Assembly (NCBI GenBank): GCA_028551475.1
Contig: CM052354.1
Span: forward strand, 23,955,258 to 24,019,257
DNA from: Casuarina equisetifolia
Taxonomy: Eukaryota > Streptophyta > Magnoliopsida > Fagales > Casuarinaceae
Length of the DNA stretch: 64,000 nt
Direction of reading: 5' to 3'
This document shows, piece after piece, positions 1-10,378 of this stretch (within the stretch, counting starts at the first letter, position 1; each line of letters opens with the position of its first letter). The position numbers and the translations under genes were made by a program. The notes below the pieces were generated by a model. The model did not search any database and had not been told where the DNA came from. It saw nothing but the letters and a program-made list of their open reading frames with translations.

Positions 1-2120
1 TCTTTTTTGACACTTGACAGCTTCCACTTTCTAAGTCATCACACAAAAGACCAGGTTTGTATGGTTGAGGAAAAGACACAAGAACTTTACAAATTCTCTA
101 TGATAAGGCTCCCCTTTATTCATAATAGTCTTCTAAGTGAATTGATGGTTAGGAGTTGATTAATCCTACAGTTATAAGTGAAGGCCCATAATGTTTTTTC
201 CAAAATATCTACAAGTTTCTTACAAATATTTTCCTACCAGAATTTCAAGAACAAAGCAAAATAAATGGAAAGCAAAGCAGTACAACCAAATTGGCACAAT
301 AAATGTTCTCAATCTCCCCCTCTTGCTTTACAATTTAAGGGTGTGCCATGTGAGCTGCACACACCAAAACTGGGTGTGAAAGTATAGTATTTTTGTCTAT
401 ACAATGGCATAAAAAAAAGAAGAAGTATTTATGTTTCTCAACCTATTGGCATGGACATAGAAAATTCAAGGTTTTTGTGCTGCTAGTTGTCTAAGTCATC
501 CACATAAAAGACAAAGAAAAAAGAGGTTAGAATAGTAGAGGGAAAAAGATACGAGGAATTTTACGATTTTTCTATGACGAGGGTCTACTTTATTTGTAAT
601 AGTCTCCCACGTGAATGAACGACTAGGATTTGTTTAATGTTATGGTTACGAGTGATGGCCCAAAGTTTTCTTTTCGAAATACCTACAAGTTGCTTATAGA
701 ATGTTCTCAATCCCTCCCACTTACTTAACAAGTTGAGAAGGTGCCACGGGGAGCTATACAAGCCAAAACTAAGCGTGGAAGTGTAGTATGCTTGTCTCTA
801 CAATGGCAGTTGTGAGTTTAGCTTTTTCTCACCCCTCTGGCCCGGGATTAGACAATTCAAAGTCTTTGCCTTGACACGTAGTAGCTTTCAACTGTCTAAG
901 TCATCCACACAAAAGATCGAAAAAAGACATTACTATGGTAGAGGAAAAGAGATAAAAAGATTTTTATACATTCTCCACGATGGAGTCCACCTTCTTTATA
1001 GTAGTTTCTAAGTGAATCAATGGTTAGGATTTGTTTAAGCGTACAATTACAAGTGAATGTCTAAAATTTCCCTTCAAAAATATCTAGAAGTTGCTTATAG
1101 ATATTTTCTTTCCATAACTTTAAGAAAAGACAAGGATAGATAGAAAGCAGAGCAGAGCAACAAGACTGGTGGAATGAATGTTCTCAATCTCTCATACTTG
1201 CTTAACAAGTTAAAAAGGGTGCCACGTGGACTGCATGTGCCAAAATTGGGTGTGGAAATGTAGTATTTTTGTTTTTAGAATGGCAACTGGGAATTTAGAT
1301 TTTCTCAACCTATTGGCATGGACTTAGAAAATTCGAAGTCTCCATGGCGGCACTTAGCTAGTTCTGCTATTTAAGTCATCCACACAAAAAACAAAGGAAA
1401 AAAAGTTAGGATGGTAGAGGGAAAAAGATACTAGGATTTTTGTAGATTTTCTGTGATGAAGATCCGCCTTATTTATAGTAATCTTCCAAATGAATGAACG
1501 GCTAGGATTTGTTTAATCCTATGATTACAAGTGAAGGGCTAAAATTTTCCTTCCAAAATACCTACATTTTGCTTATAGATATCTTCTTTCCAAACTTTGA
1601 GGAACAGTGAAGGAAAGATAGAAAGCAGAGCGAAGCAATTAGACCGATGCAATGAATGTTATCAATCTCTTCCACTTGCTTGACAAGTTAAGGGGGTGCC
1701 ACATGAGCTGCACATGCTAAAATTGAGCATGAAAGTATAGTGTTTTTGTCTCTCCGATGGCAGCCGGGAATTTGGATTTCTCATCCCGTTGGCATTTAGA
1801 CAATTCAAAGCCTCTTCATTGCGTGGAAGTGTTGTACTTTTGTGTCTTGAATGGTGGTGCAGAATTTAGATTTTCTCATGCCGTTGGCACAGAGTTACTT
1901 AATTTGAACCTTCCTTGTGTCACTTAGGAACTTCCACTGTCTAAGTCATCCACACAAAAGACAAAGAAAAAAGAAGTTAGGATGGTAGAGCAAAAGAGAT
2001 AAAAGGACTTTTACACATTTTCTATAATGAAGGTTCACCTTATTTTTAGTTGTCTTCTTGGTGAATGAACAGCTGGGATTTGTTTAATCTTACCATTAAA
2101 AGTGTAGTCCCAAAATTTCT
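1..2120. repeat. ~450-bp degenerate tandem repeat, about 4.5 copies
   Basis: The landmark phrase 'aagtcatccacacaaaag' (with small changes) recurs at about 36, 494, 899, 1374 and 1943. It is followed each time in the same order by a run on 'tttgtttaatcctatgatta', a polypurine stretch on 'agaaagcagagc', then 'aatgaatgttctcaatctc', then 'gtgccacgtgagctgcac'. Spacing runs from about 405 to 570 bp, so units have lost or gained pieces. No unit holds a credible reading frame. The family is not recognised; a decayed LTR or internal retroelement repeat is possible because a gypsy gag scrap follows directly. Confidence 0.75.
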
Positions 2121-2180
2121 TTTGGTCCGAAAAATCTTACCATTAAAAGCTAATAGATATTTTTCTTTTGGTCCGAAAAA
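2088..2180. repeat. 47-bp direct tandem duplication
   Basis: Two adjacent copies, 2088-2134 and 2135-2180, each begin with 'tcttaccattaaaag' and end with 'ttttggtccgaaaaa'. This is a local duplication at the right edge of the ~450-bp repeat array. Confidence 0.8.
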
Positions 2181-2249
2181 TCTTCAAGGGGCATATCTCT
2201 TGTAGTTGCCTACTTCCCTTGAGAAAATCTCATTCTTTAATCACCGACT

Positions 2250-2565
2250 TGCTAGCCTCTTGTGGGAAGCATCCAGAATTAGGCGCACATTTCTCCAACA
2301 TCTAGGAGAATGAGAACTATTTGGAGATTTATGGACTTTGATAACTTGCTGGGCATCTTAGTGTCCCCCTCCCAACTCAGTGACGCCCTCATCGATTGTT
2401 TATAATGTTCTAGTGTCAGACATGTTTGCTATTTGTAACATGAGAGTAGTAAACTCTTAAACATATTCAATGATGGAAGACTTATGTATCAACTCTCTTA
2501 GTTTCCTCCCTGCCTCATAGACAACATTTTTAGTATAAATGTGGCATTTTTTGCTTGGATAAGAG
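2250..2565 (-). mobile_element. Ty3/gypsy gag fragment (degenerate)
   Basis: Read on the minus strand, roughly 2525 down to 2388 gives a gag-like stretch containing 'KLRELIHKSSIIEYV', a stop, then 'EFTTLMLQIANMSD', another stop, and 'TIDEG'. The pattern of a short-repeat 'x-E-Y-V-x-E-F' helix followed by 'x-L-M-L-x-I-x-x-M-S-D' is typical of plant Ty3/gypsy gag capsid domains. The frame has several stops and no adjoining protease or polymerase was found, so this is a fossil scrap. The family assignment rests on motif resemblance only. Confidence 0.5.
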
Positions 2566-3744
2566 GCAGTACAAAATTTAAATGTCAAAATTTTGCGTTA
2601 TTGATATGTGGAAGCTAAATGTATAATGGGAAAATATTTCTATATCTTTTTATAGACAAAGGAGTAAAATCATGGAGAAAGTAAAGGAATTAGGATGATT
2701 ATAAAAAGAAAGCACTTTGCAATGCTATTGTTGAGAGGCCTCCATGGGAAAGAAATAACTAATTCCTTGAACTAAATGAATGGTGAGAAAAAGAAACACC
2801 TTTTGATACCAGTGTAGTTGGATTGACTAGCGTTACTTATGTTTTATGCTATAAAGTACCATATTGACCAATATATAAATTTTTTCTTAAGCCTCAAATG
2901 CTTCCCTTTTAATATTTTTTTTTATAGTATCAAATCAGAAGGAACAAGAAGTCAAAGTAAGATCAAACTTTGCACTTTGGCCTTTTTTCTTTTTGTTGGT
3001 GAAATTGTATATCGAAAGCTCCATTAGTGCATCTCCTTATATTCTCTGAAATACTAAAAAAGAGTCTCAAATACCTTAATTTCTGTTTTACAAAATCACA
3101 TTTAAATAAATGAGGCCATTTTAAATAATTGTCACTTTCGAATCCAAATCACTAAATAACAAAACTGCACTTAAGAGATCAGGACTATAATTAGAACATT
3201 ACGAAATTGAAATTATCTTAGTTTAGCCTATTGTCATTTTGAAGCAAAATCCATTCAGAATTCTTGTTAAATTTGGGGTAGATGCCGATGCCTAACAATA
3301 GGTTTCACAAACCTAAGAAAGGGAGGTAAAATTTACAACTAACGGGTTGTCAATAATTAAAAAAGCCTAATATTGGGGAATTAACAATTTGAAGCTTAAC
3401 GAGTTCTGTTCATGATTCTTTTATTAAGTATTTAGGCTTTAAAGGAACTTGTAAGTATAGTAGTAGGCAGAAATTTTGTCTGGTGCAAGTTTGGCTTAAG
3501 TAACTATTTTAGTTTGATGTTGAGTTTTGCAAAATAAAACGTTAATTATTTATTTAATTTATATTTGATTGGTTGGCTACGGATCTCTAATAACTTAAAA
3601 CCTTATTAATATCTATAATTAGGTTTCATTGAATAAAATAGGTTGACAGATTTACATATCTTTCTCACACCTGTGAAATGAGGAATTGTATCCTTTGGCA
3701 TTAATATAGTAAATGTGTACCAAACAAGTCCCACAATAGAAAAA
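2566..3744. other. Intergenic, no gene seen
   Basis: AT-rich sequence with only short, low-complexity reading frames (the longest is a hydrophobic 62-codon frame at 2839-3027). No splice-bounded exons or family motifs were recognised. Confidence 0.6.
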
Positions 3745-4715
3745 AGGATCCTTAAGGTAAAGTTTAAATTAAAGAAGGATCTTTTAACTCATAAGTTTAT
3801 TTTTGGGTTAAATTTTGGGCCTCTTAAGATGATGATGTTAGAGGTCAAGTTGAATTTATTTCACCCTATGTGACTTTTGAGCCTAATAACACTTGGTATA
3901 TAGGAAAGTGTGTGTAGGAAAAAAAACTCCGCATATATATATAAAGATTCATAAAGTAAAGTTTAAACTAAAGATGGATTTTCTAACTCCTAAGTTAACT
4001 TTTAGGTTTAACTTTGGGCCTTCTAAAACCAAATTTAATATTTGAAACCGTCAATATCTTGCTTAAATGAAGGTGGAAAAGATGTGTGTCACACTAGCTA
4101 GAGTTGAGATGAATGAACATTGTTAGAACCATACAAATGATAAGACATGAACAATAACATGAGATGTTTATTCAAAAGCCTAAGTAGGTGATCAATAAAG
4201 GACTTAAGAGAAAATTATATTGTGAATCAATTGTATGTTATGCTTAAATTGTCACAAACTCTTTGAAAAGAACAATTACATATGCTTTTTAAACCACTTT
4301 AAGAGTTAGCAAATGGACCTTGTTTCCTTATATGCCATGATTGAAAACTCAACTATGCCTTTTGTGACCTTTATCTATAGTACAATAGGGTTTGGTGTTT
4401 GTTGTGTGTGAAATGAGAATCCTATATTGATAAATAAGATTTTTAAGGTACAACTTAAATAAAAATAAGGACCTTTTAATGTTTAAGTTAGCTTTTAGGT
4501 TGGATCTTTAAGCTTTTTGATTCAAAATTAGAGCCTAGTGTTGACTTTGTTCCACCTTGTAAAATCTTGAGCCTAATGAAAATTGATATGCAAGAGAATT
4601 GTGTAGGATGAGTGCTCTACATCAAAAGATTAGATTCAAGAGATAAAGCTTAAATAAAAAGAATGACCTTTTAACCTTTGAGTTAGCTTTTGAATTGGAC
4701 TATTGGACTTTCTTA
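3745..4715. repeat. Four-copy dispersed/tandem repeat (~85-180 bp units)
   Basis: Four related segments start near 3748, 3946, 4436 and 4630. Each carries the order 'aaggtaaagtttaaa', then a 'ggatcttttaactcataagtt'-like stretch, then 'agcttttaggttgga'. Copies 1 and 3 also share a second half on 'gagcctaat' followed by 'gtgtagga'. The pattern suggests a decayed non-coding retroelement or LTR family. It is not identified. Confidence 0.6.
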
Positions 4716-6188
4716 CATTTGTTAGTCTATATAATATTTAAGGCAATGGATAATGAGGTTAAAAGATATGAATAGGAAAATGTTTGGATCAAATAAACAA
4801 CATATGTGAGAAAGAAAACTATGCATTAAACTAAATATATATTTGTAGGCAATATCATTAAATGAATGTGGCAACACAATAAAATATATTACATTTTGAG
4901 GGTTTGACATATTTATAAAAGAATGATTTCATAAGTGACAACACATGTTTAATTTGATGTGAATGAAAAATTCTAGGGCATAAGGAAACCTTTTTATTGT
5001 AATTGATCTTTTTAATAGTATTCCACTAAGATTCCTTTAATATTTCTCTATAAATAAAAGAATATAGAGAATCTTAATGTGTGAGCAGAAAGAGTTCCCT
5101 TGGAGGCTAATTGTTGACAAGACTCTCTTTTATAAATTTTAGTTGATAAGAGAATCTATCAAATACTTGTTTAATGAGAAAGAAAAAATCTAATTAGAAG
5201 AGCTATAGAGAATGTAATCTCTTTTAGGACTGTCGGTTTCAATATCTTAAATTTATTGTATTTGGATGTGTATGTTCTTATGATTATATGTTTGATCCAC
5301 ATATGGGTAATGTACTTTGAATTTCTGCAACAAATAATATCGAAACTGTTTGAATCCCCAACATATCAAGAGTTGTTTCTTGGTTGGGAAATGACAAATG
5401 AAAGGACGTTAATTATTGACTCAGCAACATCATAATTCTTTCCCATCTCTTGCTTGTGTCAATGTTCGACAACGAGTATATAACCTGCTTAAGGCGGTTC
5501 TTTTCGTTTTACTACTGCACCACCGATCTGCCCACTATTAACTCCAAGTTCTGTATACCACCCCCTCCCCCTCCTTTTGTTTTATTCGAGGCCTCTCAGC
5601 ATCTTAAATCGAGAGGGCCAATCATCACATTGTTAAAAGCACTTCGATATTGTCCAATGTCATCACGTATACTAGGTCTTATCAACATTGCTTTTCTTAT
5701 AACTTATACAAGTACTCATGATTTTCTCTTTCACATTAAACATTGTGTTGGATGTGCCTGGTATTTTCAAAATTTTATTATGTGTTTCCAAATTCTCACG
5801 GGATAATAAATTCTTTTTATTTTTATTAATATTCTATTCCACGCATTTCATTCCCAAAACCCTCACCTCGGTTTAGTCATCCTCCACAGTATGCATGATC
5901 ATGGCTTTGGCTTATTCTCTCTTCCTCGCCAAGTGGAACCTCTCCAACACCTTTAGCTTATTCAGCTTCTCGTTCCAATCCATTTTTTTATTTTATTTTA
6001 TTTTATTTTATTTCATTTGGCATCAGCCGCTAGGCCATACAGCATCTCCACATACATATACATATACACTAGGCACATGTATTTTGTTATAGAGAGAAAA
6101 GATCATTGTTACGGCACTCTCAATATCTGCCATGTGGAGGCATCATTAAGTAGTTCCGAACATTGTTGCATACCCTGTTTTAAAGTTT
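4716..6188. other. Intergenic, 3' flank of the receptor kinase
   Basis: No supported gene. A 118-codon open frame at 5450-5806 (+) has a proline run and no family motif, and looks like chance. A TTTTA microsatellite lies at 5983-6013. The kinase gene's stop codon is at 6189-6191, so part of this interval is probably its 3' UTR and terminator region. Confidence 0.55.
5983..6013. repeat. (TTTTA)n microsatellite
   Basis: About five perfect TTTTA units follow a T-run, ending at 'tttcattt'. It lies about 175 bp beyond the receptor-kinase stop codon. Confidence 0.9.
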
Positions 6189-9100
6189 CTATACGAAAGG
6201 ATGTTCATCTTTCTGTGCATCATCAACCATGCTTGTACTTGTTGAAGTATTGTAATAGCTACCATCAGTTCCCCCAGTTGCAACATCACCCTTCACGCTG
6301 GAAACATCATCAATTTTCCAGGCGGTCAAATATCCAGGCCCTGAAGTTGGAGTGCCCACTTCAATATCCCCTGAAAGCATCGCCACTACGCGCGACATTG
6401 ATGGCCGTAACGTTGGGGATGCTTGCGTGCACAAAAGAGCTACTCCTATCATGCTTTTCACTTCTTCCTGATTGAACTCTAACAATCTAGAGTCCACAAG
6501 TTGAACTTCAGAGTTCTTTTTGTGCAAGTGCCACGCCTGGAAACGTTATATGTTATCACTGCAAGTTAATGTTATCTGTAGAACATAAATACGAATGAAA
6601 CATGGAGGACAAAAACATTGTTTATACCCATTCAAGAAGATAGAATTGCTCTTCATCCAAGCTTGAGTCAGAATTTCTTCTCCCACTAACAATCTCTAGA
6701 GCCACAACACCAAACGCAAACACATCAGCCTTCTCTGTAAGGTGCCCACGCACAGCATACTCAGGTGACATATACCCACTGCATGAGTAATAACCATAGA
6801 AAAATCCAGTACACGATAAGTTATAATAATGCTAAAATGAAGAATATATATTTAGAAAAATAAGGTGTCAAGGCCTGCAAGATCTTACATGGTTCCTGCA
6901 ACACGGGTGGTTATGTGGGTCTTTTCATCATCATAAAGCTTGGCCAAGCCAAAGTCTGATATTTTGGGCACGAGATTAGTGTCAAGTAAGATATTGCTGG
7001 CCTTCACATCTCTATGTATGATTCGAAGTCGTGACTCCTCATGAAGATATGCCAAACCTCTTGCCACACCCAAGCATATATCATATCGCATTGACCAATT
7101 GAGATTCAAGGTATTGTCTCCTATCTCATGCAAGCAAAATAAATCCAATACTTAATACATAACATATAAATTCATATAGACAAGTGCATGTGAATACATG
7201 CAAAGACCTGCACATGATTTTATATTTGAAGTGCAATAGAGAATAAGAGCAAAGATACATTTACTTACTAAATAATGCTTTATCAAGACTTCTGTGCTCT
7301 AAATACTCATAAACAAGGAGTCTCTTTTCTCCTTCAATGCAGCAACCATACAATTTCACAAGGTTGCGGTGTTGCACGGCTGATATGGTAGCAATCTCAG
7401 CTATGAACTGGTTCTTTCCTTGGTGTGATGCTAAAGATAGTTGCTTCACAGCAATTACTCTCCCATCTTTAAGTGTTCCCTATTGAGCACAAAGATCCAA
7501 CCATGAAAAATACTTACAAAAAATATGTAATAACCATTGGTCATCTACAAACATGATTTTGATCCATCAATGTACGTGGGAAATAATAGTCGCACCAAGT
7601 GTGGAAGATGACTTAACCACAAAAAAACAAAAGGAAAAAAAAGAAGAAAAAGGTGTGGAAGATGACTTGAATATTTAATTCACACCACTTATTTAGCTTT
7701 AGCTCGAGTGCAATCCATACAGGGAAAAACTCAATAACACGCTCCTTTAAATAAAGCTCAAAAACTTTAGTTGCTTAATGGTTATTTCACCAAAGAAATT
7801 CAATGTCTAGAATTAACTGATTTTAATTTTGAGCCTCGCGGTTGTCAAAAGAAAAGCATCCTGCAAAGACGTGCTGGAGACATGGCTTTTGGTGTGTTGT
7901 TATCCGGCAGAAAGTTCCCGCAGCTGCTTGTTGAATTGTGCTCTCATGCAGGGATCAATTGCTATTCTCCGCTTACTTAAAGGGAAGAAGTGCAGGTCGG
8001 TTGCAGAAAAGAGAAAAAATATAGAGCAGAAATTGGTCGACAGGCAGTAAAAAAAAAAAAAAAAAAAGAGAGAGAGAGAAAACAGGACTTAAAATGAGAG
8101 AGCTCAGTAAACCGAAGGAAAACTTATGTGATTACTCTTGTAAGGAAGGGTACATGGGGTTCATAAGGGATGAGAGCCGTTTGCGTGTGTACTCCAAAAA
8201 ATTGGTTAGAAATGATGTTATTTCTCTCTGTTCTGCAGTGGATGTAAGCATGGGCATTTGGTGCTGAACCATGTAAAATGCTTTGTCTGTTGCTGTGTTA
8301 CTTCTTGATTTCCAACTTTTAGGAGTTCTTAAGTTAAGCACGCTGTGAATATACATTTTCTATCATAACATAAACTTTTACAAGTTTGAATTTGGGAAAA
8401 ACTGCGTTCCTTGTAAAACTACAAAACATGTATTCTTCGAGTGACTAAGAACTTGAAATCTTTCAACTTTTACTGAGCTCAAAAGATAACCATAATAAAA
8501 GATGCAAATCTACTAGAAGAGAAAGAGGAAAGGGCTTATGGATATCGTATAATGAATCCTAAAATATTTTAATATCACTTCTCCAACAATCTGACTGCCA
8601 ACGTATCACTTCTACAAGATGCCATGGTTAGAGGTGCATGCAGTTTCGAAAAAGAAGGACGAACAGAAAAACAAAGGTGGGGGAGGGGTGGAGTTGGGTA
8701 TATAAGGAACAATAATTTAAAGAAAGGAAAAAAGAATGCCAAAAGGATGACGTTGCAGGACCTGCTTCGTTAGCGCATACAATTGCAGAAGATCTAAAAC
8801 TTCTGTAAGTTATGCCAGGTGGTCAACATAAGCTCAACTACTTTTTGTACTGGATAAGAATAAGGATTTACCTTAAAGACAGGTCCAAATCCTCCCTCCC
8901 CCAGCTTATTATTAGGACTGAAGTCTTCCGTAGCTACCTTCAGTTCAGCGTAGCTGAAAGTGAATGGTCTAGAGTGCATTCCCAAAAACTCTGCAATTTA
9001 AACATAAACACAGGTTTTATCTAATTGGATATTGAACTGATAACTTCACTTGTTAAGCAGTAACCCATCTTTCTAATATGTAGACTAAAATGAATGAGCT

Positions 9101-9482
9101 TTGACAACCAGAATAGTTTTGCAGTATGATTTTTGACTTACCCTCATCTGGAAGCGGTTTTCTTCTTCGAATAATACACACGACCCAAAAAGTAGATAGG
9201 AAGGTTAAAATTCCAGCACCGAGAACAAGACCTATGATTAGACCAGCCCTGTTCTTCTTGCTGCTTGGAGGTTTGTTACTAACGGTGGGTATAAAATCTA
9301 GACAAACGCAAAGCCATCAACATCACGGTAATAGCAGGTGAGGAAAGCAGCCTTGATCTTGTAAATGAACTACAATTTTGCTTTGTATTACCTGGGGTAG
9401 CACTGATGGCTGAAATAGAAGGTCCATAAACACCTTGGCGAGGTATGTTGTTAGTTCCTTTTCCAGCCCAAAAGAGGTGGAT
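6189..9482 (-). CDS. Malectin/LRR receptor-like Ser/Thr kinase, 3' half (5' end lost in gap)
   Basis: Membrane receptor kinase of the LRR-VIII-2 type (relatives of Arabidopsis At1g56140/RFK1/LMK). Minus-strand exons with GT-AG borders are 9482-9392, 9297-9142, 8990-8872, 7479-7269, 7120-6889, 6778-6628 and 6536-6189, and all phases agree. The first visible exon encodes the end of the malectin domain ('[13 protein letters not shown]'). The next encodes the single transmembrane helix ('[12 protein letters not shown]') and the basic stop-transfer '[10 protein letters not shown]'. The kinase keeps the glycine loop '[10 protein letters not shown]', the lysine in 'AVKQLS', '[10 protein letters not shown]', 'DFGLAK' and 'GYMSPEYA', so catalysis looks possible. 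The tail is Ser/Thr-rich, ending 'DEHPFV'. Signal peptide, LRRs and most of malectin should lie upstream, but the sequence stops at a 500-N gap and does not resume beyond it. The ligand is unknown. Family call is secure; completeness of the gene is not. Confidence 0.93.
7480..8871 (-). other. Long intron of the receptor kinase
   Basis: A ~1.4-kb intron splits the kinase domain directly after the glycine-loop exon; introns here are usually about 100 bp in this gene. It holds a poly-A run plus (GA)n at 8049-8080 and several short frames (7771-7980, 8132-8356) without family signals. An old insertion is likely but its identity is unclear. Confidence 0.6.
8049..8080. repeat. Poly-A / (GA)n simple repeat
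   Basis: A run of about 19 A followed by alternating GA, inside the long kinase intron. It could be the tail of an old retroposon insertion, but no body was identified. Confidence 0.8.
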
Positions 9483-9982
9483 NNNNNNNNNNNNNNNNNN
9501 NNNNNNNNNNNNNNNNNNNNNNNNNNNNNNNNNNNNNNNNNNNNNNNNNNNNNNNNNNNNNNNNNNNNNNNNNNNNNNNNNNNNNNNNNNNNNNNNNNNN
9601 NNNNNNNNNNNNNNNNNNNNNNNNNNNNNNNNNNNNNNNNNNNNNNNNNNNNNNNNNNNNNNNNNNNNNNNNNNNNNNNNNNNNNNNNNNNNNNNNNNNN
9701 NNNNNNNNNNNNNNNNNNNNNNNNNNNNNNNNNNNNNNNNNNNNNNNNNNNNNNNNNNNNNNNNNNNNNNNNNNNNNNNNNNNNNNNNNNNNNNNNNNNN
9801 NNNNNNNNNNNNNNNNNNNNNNNNNNNNNNNNNNNNNNNNNNNNNNNNNNNNNNNNNNNNNNNNNNNNNNNNNNNNNNNNNNNNNNNNNNNNNNNNNNNN
9901 NNNNNNNNNNNNNNNNNNNNNNNNNNNNNNNNNNNNNNNNNNNNNNNNNNNNNNNNNNNNNNNNNNNNNNNNNNNNNNNNNN
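9483..9982. other. Assembly gap, exactly 500 N
   Basis: The exact round length suggests a scaffolding placeholder of unknown true size. The left side ends inside the malectin domain of the receptor kinase. The right side starts inside a relic of a different gene (DUF629-like). No LRR or signal-peptide exons appear to the right. Confidence 0.97.
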
Positions 9983-10378
9983 TCATGAAAAGCTACAATT
10001 CCTTACAAATAATCAATGCTTAGGAATTTTCTATTTTGTCAAGTTGCATTCTTTTGTATAAGGCTTCCTATGAAACTATACTTTGAGAAAACTAGCTAAG
10101 TAAGTAGTTTTGATGACTGCCCCCCAGTTGGAATGCTTTCTCATGATTCTAGAGCATCAACTTGTTCATGAATATTTTAAAGATTAGTCAACAACTTTTA
10201 AATAATCATGTCTCATTGAAATCCCTCAAGACAATCAAGTCTTTTACCTAACCATTCGAGATAGTCTTTTTTTACGTTAATGGAGAATTCTTCCTTTTGA
10301 ACAAGGGGTTACTGTGAGAGAGGAAAAATTTTGTTTTTTAGTTGTACACGGGCTACCCAATTGTGGAAGAAAAATTAT
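9983..10378 (+). pseudogene. DUF629-like gene relic 1, leading segment
   Basis: This is collinear with about 30697-31066 of the intact gene at 29968-31868. Shared landmarks include 'cattttgtcaag'-like sequence near 10035, 'agttttgatgactgcc' at ~10108, 'caacttgt' with the following 'tgaatattttgaagatt', and 'ggagaattcttcctttt' at ~10283. It is full of stops and small indels and has no open frame. The 5' ~720 bp of the parent, including its zinc-finger exon part, is missing or lies in the N gap. It leads without a break into the ~385-bp array. Confidence 0.85.

Noticed and set aside
5450-5806. 118-codon frame with a proline run
   Set aside because: No domain, no splice context, hydrophobic-biased composition and gene-poor surroundings; probably chance.
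6017-6475. 152-codon plus-strand frame
   Set aside because: It is the antisense of the last receptor-kinase exon (6189-6536 minus), which has clear kinase-tail homology.
9279-10061. Long frames across 9279-10061
   Set aside because: They are made of unknown residues through the N gap.
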